This document shows positions 40,121 through 49,600 of a DNA stretch of 64,000 nt, one piece after another. The notes under the pieces are model-generated. The model had not been told where the DNA came from, made no database searches, and was given only the letters and a program-made list of their open reading frames with translations. The translations under genes were made by a program, and so were the position numbers. Position 1 is the stretch's first letter. Each line of letters begins with the position of its first letter. Source of the stretch: Stieleria sedimenti (GTDB lineage Bacteria > Planctomycetota > Planctomycetia > Pirellulales > Pirellulaceae); contig NZ_JANZKV010000183.1 in the NCBI RefSeq assembly GCF_025060895.1, positions 1 to 64,000 on the forward strand, written 5' to 3'.

Positions 40121-43100
40121 TTCACCCGACGGTCACGTCGAAGCATTTGATCGAATCGTCCACGAGTACTACCAGGCAGTTGAAAACGGCCAGAGAGTCG
40201 ACGCGAAGGTGTTCATCGATCAACACCCGGAGTTCAAGGACGACTTGGAATCGTTTTTTGCCGACCTGGAGATCCTCGGCGATTATGCGAACAAGCGGAC
40301 CATGTCGGGCACGCTGGCGGATACACCCACCAATCTTGAACCGCGAGTTGTGACGGTTGGGCCAGGTACATCGCTCAAGTACATCGGTGAGTATCGTATT
40401 CTGGAAGAGATTGCCCGAGGCGGGATGGGAGTCGTTTTCAAGGCGAAGCAAGAGAAGTTGCGTCGAACAGTCGCATTGAAAATGATCCTGTCAGGTCGCT
40501 TGGCAGGTGCGGCTGAAGTGGACCGATTCCAACGCGAAGCTCGCGCAGCGGCTTCGATCAAACACCCAAACATCGTGGGCGTCCACGAGATCGGAGTGCA
40601 TGAGGGCCAGCACTACTTCACAATGGATTATGTGGAAAGTGAAAGTTTGAGGGAGCGATTGCGCGAGGGTTCGCTTGCACCGCAAAAGGCCGCCAAATTG
40701 ACCGAAACGTTGGCAAGGGCAACGCAGTTCGCACACACCCGCGGCATCCTTCACCGTGACCTAAAGCCTGCGAATGTCCTAGTTGATTCAAACGAGCAAC
40801 CGTACATCACCGACTTCGGGCTTGCCAAACCACTCGCTGATTTCGATGACGCTTCGCAGACAGACATCACTCGCTCGGGTCAGATTATCGGCACACCGAG
40901 TTACATGTCACCCGAGCAGGCCGCGGCCAAGCATCAATTGGTGGGGGTTGCGAGCGACATCTACTCGCTGGGTGCAATACTGTACGCATGCTTGAGCGGC
41001 CGTGCTCCGTTTGTAGCTGAGTCAAGCGTCGAGACGATTCGTCAGGTCATTCATGACGAACCGGTGCCCCCGACCGTTCTTAATCCTCGGGTGCCGCGGG
41101 ATCTCGAAACAATTTGCCTGAAATGCTTGGAAAAAGAACCGCACAAAAGATACGGCACGGCCGCGTTGTTGGCCGACGACGTAACGCGGTACCTAGCCGA
41201 TGAGCCCATTCTCGCCCGCAGGGTGACATCGATAGAGAGAATTTGGCGTTGGTGTCGTCGCGAGCCCAGGATGGCCGTTCTATGTATGGTCCTATCGCTC
41301 GTTGTTTTGTTAATCGCAACGATAGGTCCAATCATCGCGGCTCAGCAAATCCGGCTCCGCGGAGAGGCCGAATACCTTCTTGGCGAGAAGACTCAATTGT
41401 TGGATGAAAAAGCCGGCCTGGTAAACCAGCTTCAAGATTCTGTCAAAGAACAAGAGCGATTCGCAGAGAAGCTCCAAGACAGAAACATCGGATTGTCGCG
41501 TCAGACTGCGTTTCTCTACCTTGCCCGGGGCTCCAATCTGTACGACCAAGGATTTTACCGGTCTTCGAGTATTGAGTTTCTCCGAGCTTTCACCGTGCTC
41601 CCCACTTCCGATCCCTTATCTGATTCAATCCGTTCCGTTGCTTTGGCTCGGTTGACGCACGGTGGAAGGTGTCAATCGATCATTCCTCATGGATCAGGCG
41701 TAGGCCCCGTCGCCTTTAGTCGCGACGGTAGTCGCATCATGACGGCAAGTGGTCGCTTTATTCGCATGTCGGATACTCGCACGGGACTACCCATAGGACC
41801 TGTCATCGAATACGAAGAACCGTTTCGAGACTCCCCCTTCGCCAAGAGTCCTGATGGATCACGTATCGTTGTGACCGCTCTGTCAATGCGGAAATCCGAC
41901 AAGGCCAAAAGTCGTTATTTGGGAAGGGCACGAATTTTGGACACCGCGAGCGGGCGGCAGATAGGAGCGTCACTCACCCATGACAATCGAATTGAGGCCG
42001 TCACTTTCAGCTCTGATGGGAAATTCGTCATCACCGGTTCGCATGACAATACAGCCCGCATCTGGAGTGCGACGACCGGTGAACCGATCGGGCAGCCAAT
42101 TCAGCATGAAGCGGTTGTTGTTTCCGTTGACATCAGCCCGAATGGCCACTTTGTGGCCACCGGGTCAAGCAACAACCTAATAAGAATCTCGGATAATCGC
42201 GGGCGGCCCGTTGGCGAACCTCTCAAGCATGATGATGTTGAGTATCAGATTGGCGACCCCAATCTGGGTGAGTCTCGCGTCGGTGGCGTAGTCACTTCAC
42301 TTGCATTTGGTCCCGATGGATCGCAGCTTTTGTCGGCGGCAACCTCCGGGATCGTGCGTTGGGACGTGAAGACAGGTCGACGCATAGATAAGCTGAAACG
42401 GAAGTACAAGTTCACCATAGATCCAAGCCGTAAACGTTTCTTTACCTACTCGGAGTTGGGTGTGGATGCCTGGGATTTCCATACCCTGCGGTTGCGAGGT
42501 CATGTTGCCAGTCCTGCTGAAAAGCTTGAGTTCAGTGCTAACGGCAAACGGTTCGTTACGATCTTCGGTACCTCGGCTCGCGTCCACAACGCGTTGACGT
42601 TGGAGCAGATTGGAGCACCGCTTCCTCACGAGCATAGGGTCCGCTCTGTTGCCTTCAGTCCGACTGCGGACCGGGTCGCCAGTGGATCCGAAGATCCAAC
42701 CGTTGCCGGAGGTAGCAAGGAAGACGAAGTTCGCGTCTGGCGGGTCGAAGCACCAACCCGAGTGCTCCTCAATGGAGTCTATGGACAAGTGGCTGCGATC
42801 AATTCCGATCGGACACGCCTGATCACGACGGAGGAGAATTTGTCACCGGCAACCGACGGTATGGGCTACGTCGCCAAACTTTGGGATGTGGAGTACGAAC
42901 GTGTTCTTGGCGAAACATCCGTGCACACGGGGGAAATTACTTGCGTAGCCTTCAGTGCTGATGGTCAACAATTTGTCACCGCAAGCGGGAATACAGCGCG
43001 TGTCTGGGGTTCCGACATAATTCAGGAAGCCAGAAAGATCACTTGTGAAGGAGAGATCAAAAGCGTCTTTTTCGCGGGAAACCGAAACTGGGCTACCATC

Positions 43101-43817
43101 GCTTGGAATCAAGAACGCGGTTATCGTCGCGAGGATCTTCCCGATAGACTTCTGTTCGCGAGAGATTTGCGCATTCAAGTTTGGGATATGGACGAAGTGC
43201 GACCTGTGGGTCCCACGATTGAATTTCTCGGGTCATCCATCGCAGTGGCAATAAGTCCCGACGGCCGCATGGTCGCATCTGGATCAAATGGACAGGTACA
43301 GCTCTGGGACAGTCGATCCGGCGAACCTTTGGGGGACCCTCTCGGCGAAAAAGTCGTTGCCGGTAGCCGAACCGGAAAAGTACAGGTCGCGTTCAGCCCA
43401 AACGGAAGTCAATTGATCGCAGGAAATCATACGCTTCGCATTTGGGATCTCACCAGTCGCCAGCCGATCGGTCAGCACATGCCTCACGACGGAACGGTAA
43501 CGTCGATTGCCTACGATCAGGAGGGTTTCCGCGTGGCTACCGGCACCTATGAAGGATGGGAGGGCAAAGCGCGTGTTTGGGATGCGCGGACCGGTCAGCC
43601 GCTAACGAATCCAATTGAGTTCAAAGAAAGCGCGCTTGACAAAGTCGCCCTCACGAAAGACGACAAGCTGGTGACTTGGACAATGGACGAATGCGGGCTC
43701 TGGGATATCGGTACAAACATTAGGTCCGAAGATTTTCGAACCTGGTTCGAGCGAGTTCTGAAAGTCACGGTCGGCGGAGACGGTTCCGTGAACATCAATC
43801 GCGCGCCACGCCCATAA
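40113..43817 (+). CDS. membrane Ser/Thr protein kinase with WD40 propeller
   Basis: 1234 residues. The first ~90 are a planctomycete-type N-terminal region (VFIDQHPEFKDDLESFFADL). The kinase domain (about 93-360) has the Gly loop GGMGVVFKAK, VALKMI (catalytic Lys ~122), HRDLKPANVL (~214), DFGLA (~233) and GTPSYMSPEQA (~260). A transmembrane helix lies near 386-410, then a coiled-coil-like stretch (LLGEKTQLLDEKAGLVNQLQ), and from ~525 many WD40 blades (VTFSSDGKFVITGSHDNTAR, VAFSPTADRVASGSEDP, CVAFSADGQQFVTASGNTAR). The propeller would be outside the membrane and the kinase inside. ATG 40113 is used; an in-frame extension upstream overlaps the sigma gene. The C-terminal codons abut a separate remnant. 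Confidence 0.92.
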   Translation: MADSPDGHVEAFDRIVHEYYQAVENGQRVDAKVFIDQHPEFKDDLESFFADLEILGDYANKRTMSGTLADTPTNLEPRVVTVGPGTSLKYIGEYRILEEIARGGMGVVFKAKQEKLRRTVALKMILSGRLAGAAEVDRFQREARAAASIKHPNIVGVHEIGVHEGQHYFTMDYVESESLRERLREGSLAPQKAAKLTETLARATQFAHTRGILHRDLKPANVLVDSNEQPYITDFGLAKPLADFDDASQTDITRSGQIIGTPSYMSPEQAAAKHQLVGVASDIYSLGAILYACLSGRAPFVAESSVETIRQVIHDEPVPPTVLNPRVPRDLETICLKCLEKEPHKRYGTAALLADDVTRYLADEPILARRVTSIERIWRWCRREPRMAVLCMVLSLVVLLIATIGPIIAAQQIRLRGEAEYLLGEKTQLLDEKAGLVNQLQDSVKEQERFAEKLQDRNIGLSRQTAFLYLARGSNLYDQGFYRSSSIEFLRAFTVLPTSDPLSDSIRSVALARLTHGGRCQSIIPHGSGVGPVAFSRDGSRIMTASGRFIRMSDTRTGLPIGPVIEYEEPFRDSPFAKSPDGSRIVVTALSMRKSDKAKSRYLGRARILDTASGRQIGASLTHDNRIEAVTFSSDGKFVITGSHDNTARIWSATTGEPIGQPIQHEAVVVSVDISPNGHFVATGSSNNLIRISDNRGRPVGEPLKHDDVEYQIGDPNLGESRVGGVVTSLAFGPDGSQLLSAATSGIVRWDVKTGRRIDKLKRKYKFTIDPSRKRFFTYSELGVDAWDFHTLRLRGHVASPAEKLEFSANGKRFVTIFGTSARVHNALTLEQIGAPLPHEHRVRSVAFSPTADRVASGSEDPTVAGGSKEDEVRVWRVEAPTRVLLNGVYGQVAAINSDRTRLITTEENLSPATDGMGYVAKLWDVEYERVLGETSVHTGEITCVAFSADGQQFVTASGNTARVWGSDIIQEARKITCEGEIKSVFFAGNRNWATIAWNQERGYRREDLPDRLLFARDLRIQVWDMDEVRPVGPTIEFLGSSIAVAISPDGRMVASGSNGQVQLWDSRSGEPLGDPLGEKVVAGSRTGKVQVAFSPNGSQLIAGNHTLRIWDLTSRQPIGQHMPHDGTVTSIAYDQEGFRVATGTYEGWEGKARVWDARTGQPLTNPIEFKESALDKVALTKDDKLVTWTMDECGLWDIGTNIRSEDFRTWFERVLKVTVGGDGSVNINRAPRP

Positions 43818-44125
43818 CCTGATCAGCACGGGCCCCGGTGATGACAGTGTCACCGTCAGTGGTGGAAAAGTGGAACGCACCAGTACCGGTGGAAGCGATG
43901 GCGAAGTTTCACTCGACGACGTGACGGTCAATCGTCGAGTCAAGGTGACAACTGGCCGGGGAATCGATCGAACTGGTGATTCGAGACTCGCTGCTCAAAG
44001 GTAAAGCGGTCTTCGATGGCGGACTCGATGACGCCACGCTACAAATCTTGTCCAGCCAATTCGATCGCGGCTTCGCCGCAGTCTTCCACGATTTTCGGAC
44101 AGTTTTCGGCGAAGAGTGCGCCTAA
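43813..44125 (+). pseudogene. C-terminal remnant of a repeat-rich surface protein, frameshifted
   Basis: From 43813 a frame reads NLISTGPGDDSVTVSGGKVE and on to SLDDVTVNRRVKVTTG. It then shifts by one base and continues as GESIELVIRDSLLKGKAVFD GGLDDATLQIL up to TAA 44123. The pattern of TGxGDDSVT and a final VFDGGLDD segment is typical of planctomycete beta-helical surface proteins with GDGND repeats. It begins where the kinase gene ends (overlap of about 5 nt). The stretch 44126-44422 after it holds nothing I recognise. Confidence 0.6.
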
Positions 44126-44422
44126 GCGACTATGCGCGGCTGTTAACCAATCGGAAGTTTTTCGTCCGGATCGGAGCGTCGGAAGCAATCGGCGTTGTAA
44201 CTTGTGCGCGACGTCAATCGAGAGAGCGCGATAGTTTTGACGCGATCGCGCGGTATCGTGCCGGGACAACGACTGCGGGGCGAATGCCGGCGAGAGTTCT
44301 GGTTGACCAGCACGTCTCAAAACCTCGCAAAAACAGGGCGGTTTTGCGTAGCGAACGAAAGCGGGCAGCACCAGACAAAGAGCGAACTTGAGGGCCATGC
44401 CGAGTTCGCAAAAGAAAAAAAG

Positions 44423-44496
44423 TACACCCGGCAGGATTCGAACCTGCAACCCTCGGTTCCGAAGACCGATGCGCTATCCAGTTGTGCCACGGGTGC
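44423..44496 (-). tRNA. tRNA-Arg (anticodon UCG)
   Basis: On the minus strand the cloverleaf is complete. The acceptor stem is GCACCCG with CGGGTGT (a G-U pair at 1-72). The D-arm region has AACTGGATAGC, the anticodon stem is TCGGT/ACCGA around loop CTTCGGA, and the T-arm carries GGTTCGAATCC. Positions 34-36 are TCG, reading Arg codon CGA. The 3' CCA is not encoded. A T-rich run (ACTTTTTTT) follows at once and probably ends the transcript. Confidence 0.93.
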
Positions 44497-44640
44497 TTGT
44501 CTCGCGACTCAGGACCTATTTTGCCTGATTCAGGTTCGGTTGTCTAGCGAGGTCGAGGAAGTTCATCGTGCCAAATTGTGAACGCCATGGGGAGCGTGAT
44601 TTGCCGTAGGTTTGGGGGGGTGGGCGGCGAACGCCGGCGG

Positions 44641-44723
44641 GAACCCTCCCCTCGCTGCGCTCGACCCTCCCGCACACGGGAGGGTGACTTTGGAAGCTGC
44701 AGGACGTGCTGGCGGGAGGGTTC
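44641..44723. repeat. nested inverted repeat, REP-like
   Basis: Outer arms GAACCCTCCC (44641-44650) and GGGAGGGTTC (44714-44723) enclose an inner hairpin ACCCTCCCG / CGGGAGGGT (44664-44685). It lies in the 431-nt gap between the tRNA and the transporter gene; no gene is seen in the rest of that gap. This kind of GC-rich hairpin is a frequent dispersed element in planctomycetes. Confidence 0.75.
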
Positions 44724-44927
44724 TTTTTGCGCTTGGTGCGATTGCCCACCGCAATCGGTGGACAACGGCAGTTGGCAACTTGGGGCCGCAGCTGTCCCAT
44801 TGAGTGGTGGCGATTGATCTAGTACGACACCCCAGAAAGTCAACGGATTCGTGCACGAGGTACGGATCACCTTTGCAACGACTGTTCGTCGAATCAGCCA
44901 ACACACCGCTACGGAAGTTTCACAATC

Positions 44928-46577
44928 ATGCCACCCGTCGCAGCCGCAATCTTGATCGTCACGCTCGTCGCCGTTTGCGGGCTGTTGTTGGGCGGGATTC
45001 GCATCCGGGGTATCGGGCTGGGCCCGGCGGGGGTGCTGTTTGCCGGCATCTTGTTCGGCCACTTTGGCGCTTCGATCGATCCGGAGATCGCGGATTTTAC
45101 GAAAGAGTTCGGGCTGATCTTGTTCGTCTTCACGATCGGACTGCAACTCGGCCCCGGCGTGATCGAGCTGTGGAAGAAGCAAGGCATCTTGCTCAATTCC
45201 ATGGCGCTGTCGATTGTGGTTCAGGCGGTCATCTTGATCTGTGCCTTTGTGTTGTTGCTGGAGCTTCCCGTGTTCACATCGGCGGGGCTGTTCAGTGGGG
45301 CGACGACCAATACGCCTTCTTTGGGTGCCGCCGAGCAGGCGGCGTTGTCACTGTCGGGCGACGAACGGCCGGCGGGAATCGGCTCGCTTGCCTCCGCCTA
45401 CGCCGTCGCTTACCCCGGCGGCATCATCGGAATCATCGCATCGATGCTGTTGATTCGACGGCTGTTCGGCATCAACGTCAGTGACGAAGTGGCTCAAATC
45501 AAGGAGCTTGAGAAACAGGATCATGAACCGATCGAGCGTCGCACGATCGTGATCGACAACCCCCATTTGGGATCCATTCCCTTCGGCCAAATCCCCGGCG
45601 TCGAAGATTCGGGCGTCCGCATTTCGCGGATCAGGCGCGTGGGGGAAGACGTCGTTCAAGCCGCAACGGACGAAACGGACTTGCACGACGGTGATCTGGT
45701 TCAACTGGTCGGCCCACGAAGCACGCTGGATCGGATCGAGCCGGTCGTCGGTCGCAAAGTCGATGTCGATCTGATGAAGGAACCGGGCGAAGTGGCGTAT
45801 CGCCGCGTCCTGGTGACCGATCCCCAAGCCTTGCGAAAGACACTCCGTGAGCTGTCGCTGGATAAAGTCTTCAACACGTCGGTCACGCGGATCATTCGAT
45901 CGGGCGTCGAGTTGACCGCGCGGGGATCAAGCCGCTTTCACTACGGCGATATCGCACACATCGTCGGTGACAAAGAGTCGATCGAACGGGTCACCCAATT
46001 CCTGGGGAACTCCGGCAAGTCGATGAAGGAGACGCACTTCTCGCCGCTGTTTTTCGGCATCGCGATCGGTGTCGTCGTCGGGATGATCCCGTTTCATCTG
46101 CCCGGTGTCCCGTTCCCGATCCGGTTGGGGTTTGCCGGCGGGCCGCTGGTGGCGGCGATTGTGTTCAGTCTGATCGGCAGCGTCGGAAAGTTTGTCTGGT
46201 ACATCCCTTACTCGGCCAACCTGGCGCTCCGGGAATTGGGGATCATTTTGTTTCTCGCCTGCGCAGGCTTGGGCGCGGGTGAAACCTTCTTTGAAGCCGC
46301 ACTCAGTGTCCAGGGCGTCAAATGGATGGGGCTGGGCATCATCGTCACGATGGTCCCGTTGCTGACGACGGGAATCGCGGCGCGAATGATTTGGAAACAG
46401 AACTATCTGACGATCTGCGGCGTGATCGCCGGCAGCATGACGGATCCGCCGGCGCTGGCATTCGCGAATTCTCAGGCCGACTCCGAGGCCAGTTCGACGG
46501 CCTATGCAGCCGTTTACCCGCTGACGATGATTCTGCGTATCATCGCCGCCCAAGCGATCGTGATGATGTTTGCGTGA
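44928..46577 (+). CDS. AspT/YidE-type membrane transporter with two TrkA-C domains
   Basis: 549 residues. An N-terminal half of about five helices (VAAAILIVTLVAVCGLLLGG, LILFVFTIGLQLGPGVIELW, VFTSAGLFSGATTNTPSLGA) is followed by two TrkA-C/RCK-C domains (about 200-275 and 276-360), then a second membrane half (GIAIGVVVGMIPFHLPGVPF, FAGGPLVAAIVFSLIGSVGK, SMTDPPALAFAN). This is the duplicated AspT/YidE/YbjL architecture. Members are aspartate-alanine exchangers or uncharacterised anion exporters; the TrkA-C domains likely bind a ligand that gates transport. The substrate here is unknown. Inner membrane. No operon partner; converges with the giant gene. Confidence 0.88.
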   Translation: MPPVAAAILIVTLVAVCGLLLGGIRIRGIGLGPAGVLFAGILFGHFGASIDPEIADFTKEFGLILFVFTIGLQLGPGVIELWKKQGILLNSMALSIVVQAVILICAFVLLLELPVFTSAGLFSGATTNTPSLGAAEQAALSLSGDERPAGIGSLASAYAVAYPGGIIGIIASMLLIRRLFGINVSDEVAQIKELEKQDHEPIERRTIVIDNPHLGSIPFGQIPGVEDSGVRISRIRRVGEDVVQAATDETDLHDGDLVQLVGPRSTLDRIEPVVGRKVDVDLMKEPGEVAYRRVLVTDPQALRKTLRELSLDKVFNTSVTRIIRSGVELTARGSSRFHYGDIAHIVGDKESIERVTQFLGNSGKSMKETHFSPLFFGIAIGVVVGMIPFHLPGVPFPIRLGFAGGPLVAAIVFSLIGSVGKFVWYIPYSANLALRELGIILFLACAGLGAGETFFEAALSVQGVKWMGLGIIVTMVPLLTTGIAARMIWKQNYLTICGVIAGSMTDPPALAFANSQADSEASSTAYAAVYPLTMILRIIAAQAIVMMFA

Positions 46578-46644
46578 GGCAGGGCCTGGCAGACCCGTTG
46601 ATGGAACGAGTCTTGAGTCATGGATGACATTTGTTGCTGGAATC

Positions 46645-46666
46645 GCAGGCTGGAAGCTTACGCCAC
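46645..46666. repeat. half-arm of the CAGGCTGGAAGC element
   Basis: GCAGGCTGGAAGCTTACGCC is like one arm of the dispersed palindromes at 6956 and 14550, but without the partner arm. It overlaps the last codons of the giant minus-strand gene. Confidence 0.4.
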
Positions 46667-49600
46667 TTTGCGGCCGCTGGTGGCGAAGGCGAGCGCGGCT
46701 GCGAAGCCGGCCAGCAACAGCGTGACCAGGGCCATTTGCCAGGCTTGGATTCTATACTGCGAGGCGAATTCCAGATCGAGTTCCAGCGGTGCGTTTTCGG
46801 CAACTTGCACGGTGCGGCCGAAGGTGTAGACCGAGCCTTCTTCGGGCAGGCTGATGATGATCGCTTGCGGAGCCGGTTCGGTGGTGCGTTGGTGACGGAC
46901 CAGGCGGGCGGCGATCTGTTGCAGCACCGCGTTGTCCTCGGTCGTGTTTCCACGCAGCAGCTGACTCAATTGTTGAGGCCGGAAATTCAACTGGTCCTGT
47001 TGCAGGATCGGGTTGTCGGCGGCCGCCTCGCGGAGTTGTGGGTTGTCTCCCGACACGGTGTCGCTTGGCGTGTTGTACAGATACAGGCGTTGACGACGTG
47101 TGTTGAGTCCGACGATCGCTTGTTGCGTTTGCAGGTTCTCCAGCTGCACGCGGGCGTCTTCGTTGGAAGCTGCGTCCAAAGCGTATTGATTGGCGACGCT
47201 GTTGAGTGCCCAGCGGGCCTTGGTTTGTTCACCGGCCTGCAACAGCTGATTGGCTTGCTCGAGCAACTGGGCGGCCTGTTGCGCTTGGGCTTGTCGCTTG
47301 CCGACCGCTTTGGACAAATAAGAACTGCGGTCGTATTGCTCTTGGTTCGTCTGGCTGATCAATTCCAGGTTGCCGTCGTGATCGGTCAGCTCAAATCCTT
47401 TCGGGGCAACAACATTCCACTGGATGTTTTCCAACGGCACGTTCAATTGGGGGCTGATCAATTTCAAATCCCTCAACCGATTTCCCGACACCGAATAGAC
47501 GAAGCGGACGGTTGCGGTGCGGTCGTCGATGCCCGGCAGAATGTAGAACTGCCAGGTGTTCGTGTCGCCTCCCTGACGAATCGAATTGACGCTTTCGCCG
47601 TTGACGAAGATGCTGAACAATTCGCCGCCATCGGGGAGGCCGACACTCAGACTGCTGCGCTGGATGACTTCGACGGTCACTTCGACGGCGGTCAGCTGAT
47701 CGCCGGTCGGCGACAGGATGGTGGTCAAGGAACCTTGGGCCACCCGCAGCTTGAGCGCATCGGCGATCGAATGCCGTTGGGCACGCACGATCAGAGGACT
47801 GGCGGGAACGACGGCCCGGAGGGCGAACACCGGCGCGTTTCGATTTTCTGCTTCGCGCAACGTCGGGGGCACCGTGCTCCAGTCGATCTGTTGCCAGCCT
47901 TCGGACAGTCCGTCGAGTTCCAATTCCAAGCGGCCGCCGGCGCGAACGGCGTAGAAATAGGACAGTTGCCGCGCCAGCGGGAAGCCCGCCGGGTTGAGCG
48001 TTTCACTGTCGTTCTCCCGATCACCCCGCCGTTCGTATTCGATGCGGAAGTCGATCTTGCCGACCACACGACGTTTGAACTGGATTTCCCAGACGTTGGA
48101 ATCCGCCGCCGTACGAATCAAGTCGCTGACGGTGTTGCCGCTGGCCCGTAGCGTTTTGATTTCGTCGGCGTCGCTGAGCGGCAGAACCACTTGCAGCGAA
48201 CGCACTGAAGCGTTTTGCACATTGAAATTGGCGATCAATGCGGTTCGCGTCTGGCCTTCCCGCAGCGTGACTTCATGCAACACTTGGCCGGTCACCCAGG
48301 GGTCCAGTTTTTCGATGCCCAGAACCAGGTTCCAGTCGCGTTGCAGCAGACGAAACGCCAACGCGCCTTGGGCTTCGCCGCCCATCGCCCGCGGATCGGT
48401 CTCGGAAACATTTTGTCGGGACACGGTTCGGAGCCGAATGCCGGTGGTCGGGCGGACGACCAAGTCACCGGTTTGGCGCGTCGCTTCGTTCAGCTCGAAA
48501 CGGGGGATTTCCCATTGCCCGACGTCACTCGGCGCGGCACCGGTTAGAGCCAGCGCGAAGCTCTGCGTGCCGAGGGTTTTGCCGTTGAGGTGCAGGATGA
48601 TCTGACGTTGGTCGTTTTCGGTCAGTTCGGCCCAATGGTGCAGCGCGGGGCCGGTCAGCGATTCGACTTCCAGCCCATCGGGTAGCGGAAAACTGAGCTG
48701 AAACAGTCCGGCGCGGGAGATTTCGGCGGCAAAGTTGATCGCCAAGACGACGCGTTCGTCGCCGAGTGAAAGGACTTGCTTGCTGGCGACACGGACTTCC
48801 GCTGCTACCGGTGCGACGCGCACGGCGACTTCCCCACCTTCGGCACCATAGCGATAGACCCGATGCAACACCGCTTGTTTGTTGGTGATCAAGCCGGCGT
48901 CAAAGTCGCCCAAGTTGACGGCCGACATCTGATTCGGTTGCAGCGTTTCCGGTTGGGCTTCGGGACCGAAGGCGATCGCGACGAGTCCGACTTCGCCGTT
49001 GGCGCCGCTGACCTTCAGTGGTGAGAGTGTGACATCGGCCGGTAGGGGATCGAGTCCGCGTTGTGTTTCGATGATCACGTCAAAGGCTTGCGACTGCGCG
49101 GGATCAATCTGCAACTTCAATCCGCCGCTCTCGGCATCGAATTGCCAGGAACCGACCGGTCCCGAGACCGAGCTAACGGTCAGGCCTTGGGGGACCACGA
49201 CATTCAATTCGCTCACTTGGCCTTGCGATGTCCGGAGATGCAGACGATGGCGTCCGTCGACGACACCGGGTCCGGGCAGGTACAAGTTGGACGCTTCGAC
49301 AAAGAACTGTGTTTCCTCCGTCGTCACATCACGGACTTGGGGTTTCAGGAATAAACTCGCGCTGCCGGGGCGCAGCAACACGTTGGCCTGGGTCGCGTCG
49401 TCCACTTCGGTGGTTTCAATGCGGACCGCGGAAGGAGAGGTGACGTCCCATCCGGCTTCGTCGTAGCGGAGATCGATCTGTTGGACGGCCGCGATGCCGG
49501 TCAGCACGGGGACGCCGTTGATCGGCTGGATCGCTTCCAGCTGAAAATCAAAGGTCGCCTGGTACGTCGCCGAGGAAGCCTCTTGCGGGTCGTCGTTTTG

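Noticed and set aside
44039-44449. 136-codon minus-strand frame running through the tRNA
   Set aside because: It crosses the tRNA-Arg and the surface-protein remnant without any motif.
46631-48151. 506-codon plus-strand open frame opposite the giant gene
   Set aside because: It lies wholly within the giant minus-strand gene, has no recognisable motif or ribosome site, and its composition is what an antisense frame of GC-rich coding DNA gives.
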